Notes under the pieces: model-generated
What the model was told of the DNA's origin: nothing
What the model saw: only the letters and a program-made list of their open reading frames with translations
The model's database searches: none
Shown here: one piece after another, positions 50,358 through 60,285 of the stretch
Layout: each line of letters opens with the position of its first letter
Position numbering within the stretch: position 1 is the first letter of the stretch
From: Nannochloropsis salina CCMP1776
Lineage: Eukaryota > Sar > Eustigmatophyceae > Eustigmatales > Monodopsidaceae
Length of the DNA stretch: 64,000 nucleotides
Reading direction: 5' to 3'
Assembly: GCA_004565275.1 (NCBI GenBank)
Contig: SDOX01000019.1
Coordinates: 802,340 to 866,339, forward strand
Made by a program: the position numbers and the translations under genes

Positions 50358-53300
50358 ATGGTCATGCACTCAACCTCCTCCCCGCCTGCGCGGGAGGTCG
50401 CCTCTGCTTCCCTCTTGTGGACTATAAACGCGGATGGGTCGCGGGACATGGAAGAGGAGGAAGAAGATGAGGTGGCTAGTCCACTGACCCTATTGCGCCG
50501 TATTCTTTCATGTGATTCCTGTGATATGACCCTCGGCTTTGAGGTAGGAACTCTAAGCCACAGAATACAAATATCGGACGGGACCTCTAATTTCATGACT
50601 TTTCAACAATATGAAACCGAAGGTTGGAACCCTTCATCTTGACATTATTTCCTATTAACAATTTTCCACACACACCCTTCCCCAACCATTTAGTCCCTCT
50701 CTTTCAACCAGCTCCTGAGTCTGCAGGCAAGCAATGAATTGCGAGATTTTGCCGATGAGTTTGACTCTGTAACATACGCCTTATTCTTTAAACTCTTATG
50801 TGCTGCCTGGAAAGATGGACGACCAGATGTCGTATGCATTACAGAGGGCCTTCTCTCCTACGTGATGGCCATGCCAGAGTACAATTCCCACACTGCCTCG
50901 GAGGCAGTCTCTCCTGAGCTCCTGCGTTCCGTCATCTCCCGTTTTGACGGAGCACCCGAAAAGGAACACGCCTTCCTGCGCAATTTTTTGCATTTATTGT
51001 ACCGAGATGCTTTGAAATTCCGGCCGTTGCTTCGTGCACTGCTCGCACGCTTTCTGGCCGCCTTCATTCACACCGGGAAGAAAACGATGGCCGTGGCGCC
51101 GGTGCTGGAGGTCCTCGGCCACATCATCAAGGGCTTCGCCTCTCCTCTCACCAGCATTCATCGCCGCTTATTTGTGTCCCTTCTTCTCCCCCTCCACGAA
51201 AACAACGACATGTACGAATGGCGGGACCAGCTCCCCGTCATCCAGCTCTATCACGAGCCGCTCGTTTTCTGCCTCACACAGTATCTGGAGCGAGACCGCG
51301 GGTCTTTCGCCCTTCCCATCTTGAGACAGCTCTTGAAAAGCTGGCCGGAGAAATTTGAGAGCAATTCGGCCAAAGAAGTTCTTTGCCTGCACGAATTGGG
51401 CGCCCTCCTCCATTATTTCTCCGATCACGACTTCGCCGAGGCCCTTCCCCTTCTGCTCCCACGCTTATCGCACTGCCTCGCCTCCGATCACAGCCGTTGT
51501 GTGGAAAAGGCACTGATTCTCTGGAAGGATGAGGCGATTGTTGGCTTTACTAAGCGATTTGCCTCTCAAGTGATCCGCGCATTGCTCCGGAGCGTGTACC
51601 GCGATGGCGAGAAACACTGGAACGTGACAGTGAACAAGATGAGGGTGTTGGTCTTAAAGACATTCCAAGAGGCCGACGGGGACGTGTTCGCGGAGGTGGC
51701 AAGCAGAGAGGGGAGTAGGAGGAGACGAGAGGAAGACGGGCGGGACAAAGGCGAGGGAGTAGGGAACAAAGCGACTCCCGCAGTGTCGTCCAGCGCACAC
51801 ATGCCTCCTCCGCCCCGCGCCCCGGCCTCCCTGTACGCGCAAGACGCAGCAGGATGGAAACCTCCACGTCGCACATCTGCCACCGTCCCTGGAGGACAGC
51901 GGCGGCAGCCCCCGGTGACTATTACGGGAATGGCGCCCTGGGCCAAGCGCGAGGGCGTGGCCTCTGATCGACTGCGGGGGCATCTGGAGCATGGGGGGCG
52001 TCAACAGCAGCCGCAGCCTCCGGTGGTCGTCACAGGCGTGGCTCCCTGGGCGATGGACTCCAATGTCGGGTACCTTGGGCCTGGGAGGACGGTCGAGGGC
52101 GGCGGCAAGAGCAGGAATATGGGCCAACGAAGATTGTCGGCACAGCCACCCCCTCGGACCAGCTTGCCCCCCCCATGGAGCAGCCAGTCCGACAGCCCCC
52201 TGTCGCAGCCGATGGAGGAGTCTGACGGAAGAGGGGGTCAAATTGACGCAGTTTTGGAAGAGGAGGAAGGAGAGGCAGAAGATGGGTTGAGGGAGGTGGA
52301 GGGGGAGGTAGGAAGGGGGCGGGGAGGAAGGCTTGCGTCAGAAGGGGAGGCCCCTAGGACTTCGCAGGCCACCACGAACACGCGGAGCCAGCCGATAGAT
52401 CCAGGCGGGTCCAATGCACGGGGCTCGACAATCCCCGCCGCCCTCGAAGGCGCGAGGGAGGGCCTCGAGCGTGTGCTGGGCTTTATGGAGGAGTTCCGAC
52501 CGGCCTCATCCTCGGAGGGGCAAGCCTGGTACAAGCTGCAGTTGGAGCCCACGCCCACGTTGCTCCCAGAGATGCGGTTCCACGACCTGGTTTTTGGCCA
52601 TGACTTGGGATCGGGTGCCTTTAGCACGGTGCGGTACGCCCGGCATGTGACCAAGGACAAGACGAGGAGCGACTGGGCGGAGTTTGCCGTGAAAGTCATC
52701 GACACCGCGCGCCTGGTCGAGCTGGGGTATGAAGCATGTGTGAACCGAGAAATCGCGGTCTTGCGCCTCTTGTCCCACCCCGGGATCGCTCGGATGGTTT
52801 CTTCCTTCCGATGGCGCGACGGCGTGTATCTGGTCTTGGAGTACGCGAGCAAGGGTGACTTGCACTCCTACTTAGTCGCCCGCGGCTCCCTGGATGAGGA
52901 CTCGGTCCGTTTCGTGGCAGGGGAGGTGGTAGCCGCCCTGTGCTCCGTGCATGCGGCCGGCTTTGTCTTCGGTGATTTGAAGCCGGAGAACGTGGTGATC
53001 ACCGAATCGGGGCACGTGAAAGTCACCGACTTTGGTGCCTGTCGCCCTCTCACGCCAGCGGCTCGGGCTACTTTGCGCGCCAGTCGTCACGCGATTCAGC
53101 AGCTCCGGGATGGAGATTGGCGTTCGGCAAAAGGCTTGGTTGCGGCGGGAGGAGAGAGGACTGGCATGGGGAACGAAGTAGGTCCACGGGCAGTGCAGCC
53201 ACCCGGTGGAGGCGCGGAAGGCAGGGGCAGAGGCCCTGAAGGAGGCCAGGGTAGCCCCCCGAGGAGCCCCGACGAGCATGGGCAGGACGGGGGAGGGGAG

Positions 53301-53987
53301 AAGGAAGAGGAGGATGGGCGGATTGAGGGTACCTTTGCCTACCTTCCTCCCGAGGTGGTCCGGGACGGGGCGGTGCCTGACGCGCTGAGTGACTCGTGGG
53401 CCTTGGGCTGCTTGCTCTTCCAACTGTTAATGGGTCGCCCACCCGTGTTCACTGAGCACGATACAAGCCCGGATACGGACATCAGAGAGCGCGTTGTACG
53501 CTTTGCAGAAGGGCAAAAGGTTAATGGAGACTTCGTCTTTGGAGAAGCTTTCCTGAACACAAGCAGGACTGCCCTTACTCTCAGCGACGACGTAAAAAGC
53601 CTAATAAAATCCCTGCTTAAAGTTGAGCGAAACGAGCGCATCTCCGTCGAAGCCGCCGCCAAGCATGCTTTTTTCACAAATCATGGTGTAAATGTGCATG
53701 TACTATACCAAGGACCTGCAGTTCAATTAGTTCACGGGGCAGCCGGGCCCACGCCAGATGCAGCATGGAATCGACGCCAATTTTCAGCAATCTGGGCGCC
53801 TTTACCTGGGAAGTATAATTTTGTTTCCAAATCGTACACACTGGGTCCTATTGCAGAGACAGACATTGAGCGTGACTCTTTATTCTGTTACGAAAACAAT
53901 AAGCTTTTGGAGGAAGAAAAAGGAAAGACGCCTGAAAGGTGCAACATCGGTCTGCCCCTGCCGCCCAAGAGACCTGACGGAAGGTAA
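50358..53987 (+). CDS. PP2A B56-type regulatory subunit fused to a PDK1-like protein kinase
   Basis: Exon 1 50358-50543 and exon 2 50712-53987 (donor GAG|gtag, acceptor accag|CTC, phase 0) give 1153 residues; a later ATG at 50448 is also possible. Residues ~65-400 are a B56 (PPP2R5) domain: 'RNFLHLLYRDALKFRPLLRA', 'APVLEVLGHIIKGFASPLTS', 'RLFVSLLLPLHENN', 'LPILRQLLKSWPEK' and 'SRCVEKALILWKDEAIVGF', then 'EKHWNVTVNKMRVLVLKTF'. A linker of ~280 residues is rich in Pro, Gly, Glu. Residues ~684-1050 are a kinase: 'LGSGAFSTVRYAR' (P-loop), 'EFAVKVID' (Lys), 'NREIAVLRLL' (Glu), 'FVFGDLKPENVVI' (catalytic Asp, HR replaced by FG), 'DFGACRP' (DFG), 'GTFAYLPPEVV' (APE-like) and 'SDSWALGCLLFQLLMGRPP'. 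'GAFSTV' and 'DSWALGC..FQL..G.PP' fit PDK1. The activation segment carries a ~75-residue insert. No stop or splice signal separates the two halves. Confidence 0.88.
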
Positions 53988-54589
53988 AGAGATGAGATAG
54001 CTTAGTAAGCACGCATGAACGTATTTTCAAATTGTACAAAGAATTTACTCTCTGTGATTTTATGCTTTGCTTTACATATAAGCAGACGATCTTGGTACAT
54101 GAAGTACGGCCCGCACGCAAAGTTCCACGTTGCAATGGCTAAAATCAATAAGACCCGCATTCTCATCATCAATAGCCCTTTTTAGAGACAGTCCTACTCT
54201 GCTAAAGAAAAAAGTTCCCGCGATACAGCTGTAAGGTTGGGGAGAAGGATGTATCGAGCGACGTCCCTATAATATGACGGTCCAACCCTGCCGACGTCTG
54301 TTCAGTCATAAGAATACCCGGGTCGGCCCAACCTCCCGGAGATAAGTGGAGAGGGGGCGAAGCGACAGGTAACCGCAAACAGCACACACGTGCGGAGACA
54401 GTCCCATTGTTTTTGCCTCGGTAGGAGCAGCTGAAATTTGTGGGCACGGGTCAGTAAAGGACTTTCTGTGATATTTTTGTTTCCCCCTGAGAACGTTGTG
54501 GACAGTGTCCATGTTACCCTGTTCGCTTTCTCGATGTGACCGCGTAATAATGTACTAAATTGCATCAAAATTTACCGTGCAGCTCGTCT
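53988..54589. other. Intergenic region
   Basis: About 600 bases between two plus-strand genes, holding the 3' end of the B56-kinase gene and the promoter/leader of eIF2A. Short minus-strand ORFs have no domain. The eIF2A frame is open upstream to 54560 with a possible 3' splice site just before 54581. Confidence 0.4.
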
Positions 54590-56530
54590 ATGACCGCTCC
54601 GCCTCAAGCAGTCAAAATTTTACTGCGTAGTAAGGCTGGGGTGCACCTTCAGGAGCTTACCACTGGAGAAAATGGTCTACCCGTCCTCACACCAGCATCC
54701 GACGAAGCCCTTTGCAAGCCTGTGCCTGGGGACTTGACTGAGTTTTGCGGGGATGGCAGTGCCGTGGCTATAGTAACCTCGACTCCAACTAAAAGTTTAC
54801 GAGTTGTTGACGTGGAGACGGGAAACGTGCGGTGGACTGTCGAAGGACGGAATATTCAAGCACTATCCTTTTCCCCCCAGGGAACCTTCCTCCTCACCTG
54901 GGAGCGTCTGGCTTCAGGGGGCGCACCGCAGCCAGGCAGTAGTACTGCAACCAGTCAAAGTGACAGCACGGCACACACTACTCCTGAGACTGCCACTGCC
55001 GGCATTAAGGGTAATTTACTGGTTTGGCGTTCAGAAAACGGTGTACTAGTGGCCGGTTTCATGCAAAAAACCTTCCGTAAACCTGACTGGCCCACTTTGC
55101 AATGGACACCAAATGAGAGCCTGTGTTTCCGTGCCACTGCCACTGATGTTCATGTCTATCCTGGGCAAGAGCCAGGGACGGCTTCTCCAGAAAAGTTTGC
55201 GGTGTCCGGGGGAGGGATGGCTTCCCTCCGCGTCAGTCCCAACGCCTCCCCGCCCCATCGTGTGGCCTGTTTTTTTCCGGAGGCCAAAGGTAAACCCGCC
55301 TCCGTCCGCATTTATCAATACCCGCATTTTGGGGTGGCTTTAGCGTCCAAAAGCTTCTTCAAGGCCCAAGAAGCCCACCTGCGCTGGTCTCCCAACGGGC
55401 TAGCCGTCCTGATCCACACACACACGGATGTGGACACCTCGGGCGTGTCTTACTATGGATCTACAGGCCTCTACCTGCTACATGCGGATGGAAAATACGA
55501 GGTCACGGTGCCTCTACCCAAGGAGGGCCCGATCTCTGATGCGAAGTGGGCGCCGGCGGGGCCGGCGCAATTTATTGTCTTGGCCGGGCGGATGCCTGCA
55601 GCCGCCACGTTGTACAACATCAAGGCGGAGCCAATCTTTGAATTCGGTCAAGCACATCGCAACACCGTCAGTTTCAGCCCGCATGGACGCTTCGTTGTGC
55701 TAGCAGGTTTCGGTAATTTGGCCGGCGAAATGGACTTCTGGGACCGGAACAAGCAGAAGCTCATGGGCAGGAACACGTCACATTGCAGTGTGGGCTATGG
55801 ATGGAGTCCCTGCGGTCGTTACTTTATGACGGCCACTTTGGCGCCCCGTATGAATGTGGATAACGCCGTGAAGCTCTTCAAGTACAATGGAGCAGGGCCT
55901 CTGCACAAGGCAGAATTTGAGGATGCGACTTTGTTTGACGCCAGCTTCAGGCCAGCGGCAGCGGGAGTGTTCCCCGACCGACCCGCGACACCGCCTCGAA
56001 AGGGAATGGAGGGGGGTAGCTCAACGACGGTGCCACCACCCCCGAAGCCAAAAACTGCGTATCGACCACCGGGCTCCACTGGGGCACTGGCTGCGTTGAT
56101 TCGTGCGGAGCGCGATGCCTTGTCGGGACCGAAAAAAGTGGCCGCAGGGAAAGGTGGAGGTAATAGTGCATATGGTGCACCCGGACAGCCTCACATACCC
56201 GGCCTAGCGCCAGCGGGAGCGACAACAAATGGAGAGAGCAAAAATACTGCGAGAAACAAGGCGCGGAAGGAGAAGAAAAAGGCAGCTGAGCAAGCATTGA
56301 GGGCACAGGCCGAAGCTGAGGCGGAGAGGATAAGGATAGAACAAGCAGCTGCAACTCTTGTAGCAGCGGAAGATCCAGTCAAGAGAAGGAAAGCTGTCCA
56401 AAAAAAGCTAAAGCAGATAGAGGAATTGAAGGCCCGAGCAATGGGTGGAGAAAAGTTGAACGATGATCAGCAAAACAAGTTGGCTACAGAGGCGTCTCTA
56501 GTCGAAGAGCTTGCCAAGCTCGAGGTATAA
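54590..56530 (+). CDS. EIF2A: Eukaryotic translation initiation factor 2A
   Basis: 646 residues from the ATG at 54590. eIF2A is a nine-bladed beta-propeller protein that can deliver initiator tRNA in special initiation routes and is unrelated to eIF2-alpha. WD-like blades are visible: 'VVDVETGNVRWTVEGRNIQA', 'LSFSPQGTFLLTWERL', 'GNLLVWRSENGVLVAGFMQK', 'WPTLQWTPNESLCFR' and 'ISDAKWAPAGPAQFIVLAGR'. The family hallmark 'TVSFSPHGRFVVLAGFGNLA' with 'GEMDFWDRNKQKLMG' follows, then 'GWSPCGRYFMTATLAPRM' and 'VDNAVKLFKYNG'. The C-terminus has the Pro-rich 'YRPPGSTGALAALIRAER' and a basic coiled coil ('KNTARNKARKEKKKAAEQAL') as in other eukaryotes. One exon. Confidence 0.96.
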   Translation: MTAPPQAVKILLRSKAGVHLQELTTGENGLPVLTPASDEALCKPVPGDLTEFCGDGSAVAIVTSTPTKSLRVVDVETGNVRWTVEGRNIQALSFSPQGTFLLTWERLASGGAPQPGSSTATSQSDSTAHTTPETATAGIKGNLLVWRSENGVLVAGFMQKTFRKPDWPTLQWTPNESLCFRATATDVHVYPGQEPGTASPEKFAVSGGGMASLRVSPNASPPHRVACFFPEAKGKPASVRIYQYPHFGVALASKSFFKAQEAHLRWSPNGLAVLIHTHTDVDTSGVSYYGSTGLYLLHADGKYEVTVPLPKEGPISDAKWAPAGPAQFIVLAGRMPAAATLYNIKAEPIFEFGQAHRNTVSFSPHGRFVVLAGFGNLAGEMDFWDRNKQKLMGRNTSHCSVGYGWSPCGRYFMTATLAPRMNVDNAVKLFKYNGAGPLHKAEFEDATLFDASFRPAAAGVFPDRPATPPRKGMEGGSSTTVPPPPKPKTAYRPPGSTGALAALIRAERDALSGPKKVAAGKGGGNSAYGAPGQPHIPGLAPAGATTNGESKNTARNKARKEKKKAAEQALRAQAEAEAERIRIEQAAATLVAAEDPVKRRKAVQKKLKQIEELKARAMGGEKLNDDQQNKLATEASLVEELAKLEV

Positions 56531-57327
56531 TGGCGGTGGTAATCGCGCCAGTAGAAAAAAGTAATCAAAAGGGTACCAAGGAATTAATTAAATGGGTTTT
56601 AGCGTTATTCTTTTCTAAGCTATGATCTTTGACTTGAACAAAAGCGGTAACAAGACAGGAAAGAAAGAGTCTCTAGAGGCACGGCAAACACGGCGAAATT
56701 ACTCAGCTGGTGGACAGTCAGAAATTTGATGTCGCGAAATTAAAGCCCCAATCAAATGATACCACGATGCGCAGTAGCTGGGTGAGAGAAAACGTGCCTG
56801 ACTGTGTCACCAGTATCTACACTTCATGAGCCTGGTTGTCCGGATTGCTTGTTAACATCACTACACATGTGTTTGAGATGTCGATTCACAGGCAAGGGAA
56901 AGTCTTTGGCTTTATAAATCAAAGTAACGCAACTTTTTTTGGGTGGGCCTCTCTGATATAATTTGTAACCATACTATAGAAGTATCTTGAAAGGATTCAT
57001 GGCGGAATTCCGGCAGAAAGTATTGGTTCTTAAGGAGATAGACTTCGACGGTGCAAGAAGCGCACGGGTTTTCTTTCTTCTTCCATTCCGTCGACGTTGT
57101 GGAAGAATGATAGCTTCCAGGAGGAACGTGCCTCCATAAGGACGTGGGGGGGGGGGAAGGACGAGATTTTGCCGTGGGATTCAGGAAAATTGGAATGAAA
57201 AGAGTTACAGAGGAAGGACAATCATCGACGAATCAGCGTCCGTTTGGAGCCGTTGAAAACCGTTTCCAGGAGCTTCGCCCATTGGCCCATTTAAGCGATT
57301 ACGTAAAATCATGGGACAGACTTCCAC
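56531..57327. other. Intergenic region
   Basis: About 800 bases between two plus-strand genes, with a G9 run at about 57148. No gene or repeat recognised. Confidence 0.4.
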
Positions 57328-60099
57328 ATGCACACTAATGCGCTTCCCAAACATCACAAACATTTAATTTACGCGATACGATGGAATTCAGAAGCGCAGT
57401 CCATGACAGATGCTGGCTCGCCCTTTTCATTCTCAGCAACACCCGAAGATGACATATCTGTCTTATTTTCTCGAATGGAGAAAGCAGTTGCACGCCTAAA
57501 TGCTTCACCGGGTGGGTCTCCAGCACGGTCTAAGCATCAGAATGGCCGGCACGATAGTGATGATGACATGGAAAAGGAGGAAGAGCGTTTACTTGATAGC
57601 AGCGAGAAGCTCAGAAGCCTCATGAGGATCCGCAGAGGAAGTGGGCGTGACCATGACGACCATCGGAAGGCTAGATCATCATTTTTGAGTCCATCGCGGA
57701 AGCTGGAGCTTAATGGTGACAACACGCCTATCTGCTTGTCCCCATTGTCCGTTACGGCCCACTCCATGGATCAGTCTCCCTCGACACCTTCCTCCCTTTC
57801 TCGCTCCGCCTTTGCCGAGAACCCAAGAGGCAGCAACACTGACCTACTTTCCGCCTCATCATCTGTTTGCGATGAGGTTGCATTTGACGCGCCATCTGCT
57901 CACTGTCAATATTGGGACTGCACTCGTCAGAGTGAAAGCTCGGCTTGCTCTCCCATGCACACGCATGGTTACAGCACACCGATGCCGTGCTCGACCCCGG
58001 AGAGGATGCCGGGTGGGTGCATAATGCAGGGAAATGGTCAGGAAGAAAGATCACCTTGTCGAAGTCCTGCAACATTTTCGGTACTATCTGAGGAAGAGGA
58101 AAAGGAAGAATGTGTTGACACTCTCATTAATAAGAGCGAGAAGCCCCTCCTGCTGCCTCCTCTTGGAATGGAAAATTACGAGGATAGTCCTGAAGTCCTC
58201 CATAAGACGCCAATTGATATTGCCAGCAGCCTTGTTGAAGTTATTGAATCTCTACATTCCACCCCCATAGCAAAAGCTCAAAGTAAGTGGACTGATGAAG
58301 CCTCGGACATGCATGAAGTGGGTTGTGCCTCAAGTTTTCTGAGCGAGCTATCCATAGAACAGCGTTTTTCTGGCTTTCGAGCTTTGGCGCAATTCAAACA
58401 GAATGCAAGTCAAGTACAAACTACATCCTCGTTACCGTCTCCTCGAGACGTGCCAGCTGTAGCCTCGCTTTGCCGGCATCTGGCTTTTATAATATTACGC
58501 CCGGATCTGTCTTGCGGTCAGGTCCTTGAGTTGGTGCTCGAAGTCCTTCGAGATGAGGGACTCGTAGTGGCTGTACGTCAAGGCTTTCAAATCGTTGCAG
58601 ATGCAGAAAGGGTTGCGAATGACGAAAGTAAAAGACATTCGGGGGATAAGCGTACAGAATGGAAGTTCGCGGACATTCAGGTCGTCGTCGACCGCCAGAG
58701 TAAGGACCGAGTTTTGCTGGTACGGTTTATCATCCCCAGTAGAAGCGGAGAGGATGGCTCTGGAACCACCAGTTGGAGAGGCGCGGCAAATTTTTGTGGC
58801 GTGAAGAGACCGCATGCAGGAGAAAAAAATTGTCCCAAAACGCGAAGTTTTTTGGCGGCGCTGGAGTCAAAAATATTTGGCGCCGCTTTCAATAAACGGG
58901 CGTTGTGCCGGAGACCATTTTCTGTTTCGAATCTTAATATTGATTGCAGTAGGAGCGAAGATATCGCGAGCGAGCACTCGAGCATGGTGACGGTGACTGA
59001 AAACGAAACAGCGACGGGGGGTGGGGAGGACCCCAAGCTCGATCGCTTCTATCTCAGGCAACTTGAGGATATGGCCCGGGAGGAAATGCATAAAGCACTG
59101 GATGGGACAATACAGCAGCTGGAAGACTACGTACTGGAGAAGGAAAAACAATGTCTCCAGCTCAAAGAATTCCTGATGCCCATGTTTACATTGTACAAAC
59201 TAGCCGAGCCCCCAGGTCTGAGTGAACCTTTACCGTTGTCATACTATCCTCTGAATCTTTTGGCAGCCTGCAATCAGTCAGCAAGGAGCGAAGAAGAATC
59301 ATTTGCAGATAAATTGGACCATGAAAATGTCTGGGCGGAGAACCAGCGTCCTCATAGGTCCGGACGCCTCGACAAGGTCACCTACATGGATGCGCTAAGG
59401 GACAGGGCCTGGCGACACAACGTAATGCAATGCGACGCGGAGATGACTGCTTGCATGCAAAGGAAGAATTTGCAAATCTTGGATCGAATGGGCAGGTGCA
59501 ACGAATATCAGCTGTTCCTGCTTGAGACTCTCCGCGATAACCCCTTCAGGACAACAGTTCCTTTGTTTCACAACTTCAAGTATCAGATAGGCCATGACGG
59601 AGGGGTCTTTGAAGATGAAGAGGTGGAGACCCCATTGTACTACTGCCGATGTATCGTAGGGTCTCGTCCAGCGACTCTCTTTATAACTTTTACACAAATC
59701 ACATTCGTCAGTAAAGTGTGTGGATTTGTTTGGGCACGTCGCCTGCCTTTGGACAGGATTACTTCTCATGGCATGACTTATATGCATCTTGGCGTTAAAC
59801 GTGCGAAAGCCATAGCGCTCAAGGGTCAGGCATCAAAGATCGCATCACCCCTGATAAAGGATGAAAATTTTAAAATGCCCCTTCTAGAAAGTAAAAGCCA
59901 CGGCGTGGCTGCCAATGATAGCATTAGTGAGGAGTCACTGGTTTTCAGCACGATGGTCGACCCAGAAAATTTGCTAAACTTTGTAAAACTCCTTGTCGAT
60001 CTTAACAAAGACATGCAAAGTCACATGCAGGTTGGGTATTCCTCCTCAGCAGAAGCTCGAAAAGCGCTTCCCAAAAAATGCATCGAGAGCAATGCTTGA
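57328..60099 (+). CDS. Large protein with C-terminal GRAM-like region, unknown family
   Basis: 923 residues from the ATG at 57328 (or 898 from 57403), one exon. The first ~330 residues are low-complexity, Ser/Pro/Glu/His-rich and probably disordered, with many SP/TP sites. A central block (about 345-440, 'LAFIILRPDLSCGQVLELVL') looks like a small folded domain. A helical/coiled region ('YLRQLEDMAREEMHKALDGT', 'QLEDYVLEKEKQCLQLKEFL') precedes a C-terminal block, 'PLYYCRCIVGSRPATLFITF', 'TQITFVSKVCGFVWARRLPL' and 'DRIT', that resembles the strand pattern of a GRAM domain (lipid or protein binding). I recognise no enzyme motif. GRAM is a weak call. Confidence 0.6.
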   Translation: MHTNALPKHHKHLIYAIRWNSEAQSMTDAGSPFSFSATPEDDISVLFSRMEKAVARLNASPGGSPARSKHQNGRHDSDDDMEKEEERLLDSSEKLRSLMRIRRGSGRDHDDHRKARSSFLSPSRKLELNGDNTPICLSPLSVTAHSMDQSPSTPSSLSRSAFAENPRGSNTDLLSASSSVCDEVAFDAPSAHCQYWDCTRQSESSACSPMHTHGYSTPMPCSTPERMPGGCIMQGNGQEERSPCRSPATFSVLSEEEEKEECVDTLINKSEKPLLLPPLGMENYEDSPEVLHKTPIDIASSLVEVIESLHSTPIAKAQSKWTDEASDMHEVGCASSFLSELSIEQRFSGFRALAQFKQNASQVQTTSSLPSPRDVPAVASLCRHLAFIILRPDLSCGQVLELVLEVLRDEGLVVAVRQGFQIVADAERVANDESKRHSGDKRTEWKFADIQVVVDRQSKDRVLLVRFIIPSRSGEDGSGTTSWRGAANFCGVKRPHAGEKNCPKTRSFLAALESKIFGAAFNKRALCRRPFSVSNLNIDCSRSEDIASEHSSMVTVTENETATGGGEDPKLDRFYLRQLEDMAREEMHKALDGTIQQLEDYVLEKEKQCLQLKEFLMPMFTLYKLAEPPGLSEPLPLSYYPLNLLAACNQSARSEEESFADKLDHENVWAENQRPHRSGRLDKVTYMDALRDRAWRHNVMQCDAEMTACMQRKNLQILDRMGRCNEYQLFLLETLRDNPFRTTVPLFHNFKYQIGHDGGVFEDEEVETPLYYCRCIVGSRPATLFITFTQITFVSKVCGFVWARRLPLDRITSHGMTYMHLGVKRAKAIALKGQASKIASPLIKDENFKMPLLESKSHGVAANDSISEESLVFSTMVDPENLLNFVKLLVDLNKDMQSHMQVGYSSSAEARKALPKKCIESNA

Positions 60100-60285
60100 G
60101 ATCACCCTTAGTACACAGGTAACACTTTTGGTTTGTCACTTTATGAACGTTAAATTGTATATTCCAATGTATGCCATGAGCGCTCAATTCTAAGATATTG
60201 TTGCCGCACATTGTAGCTTGAATTAAATCATTCGATTTCAAGAGCGCTAGCCATTCGCTTAGTATCACGAGATTCGCTATTCTTG

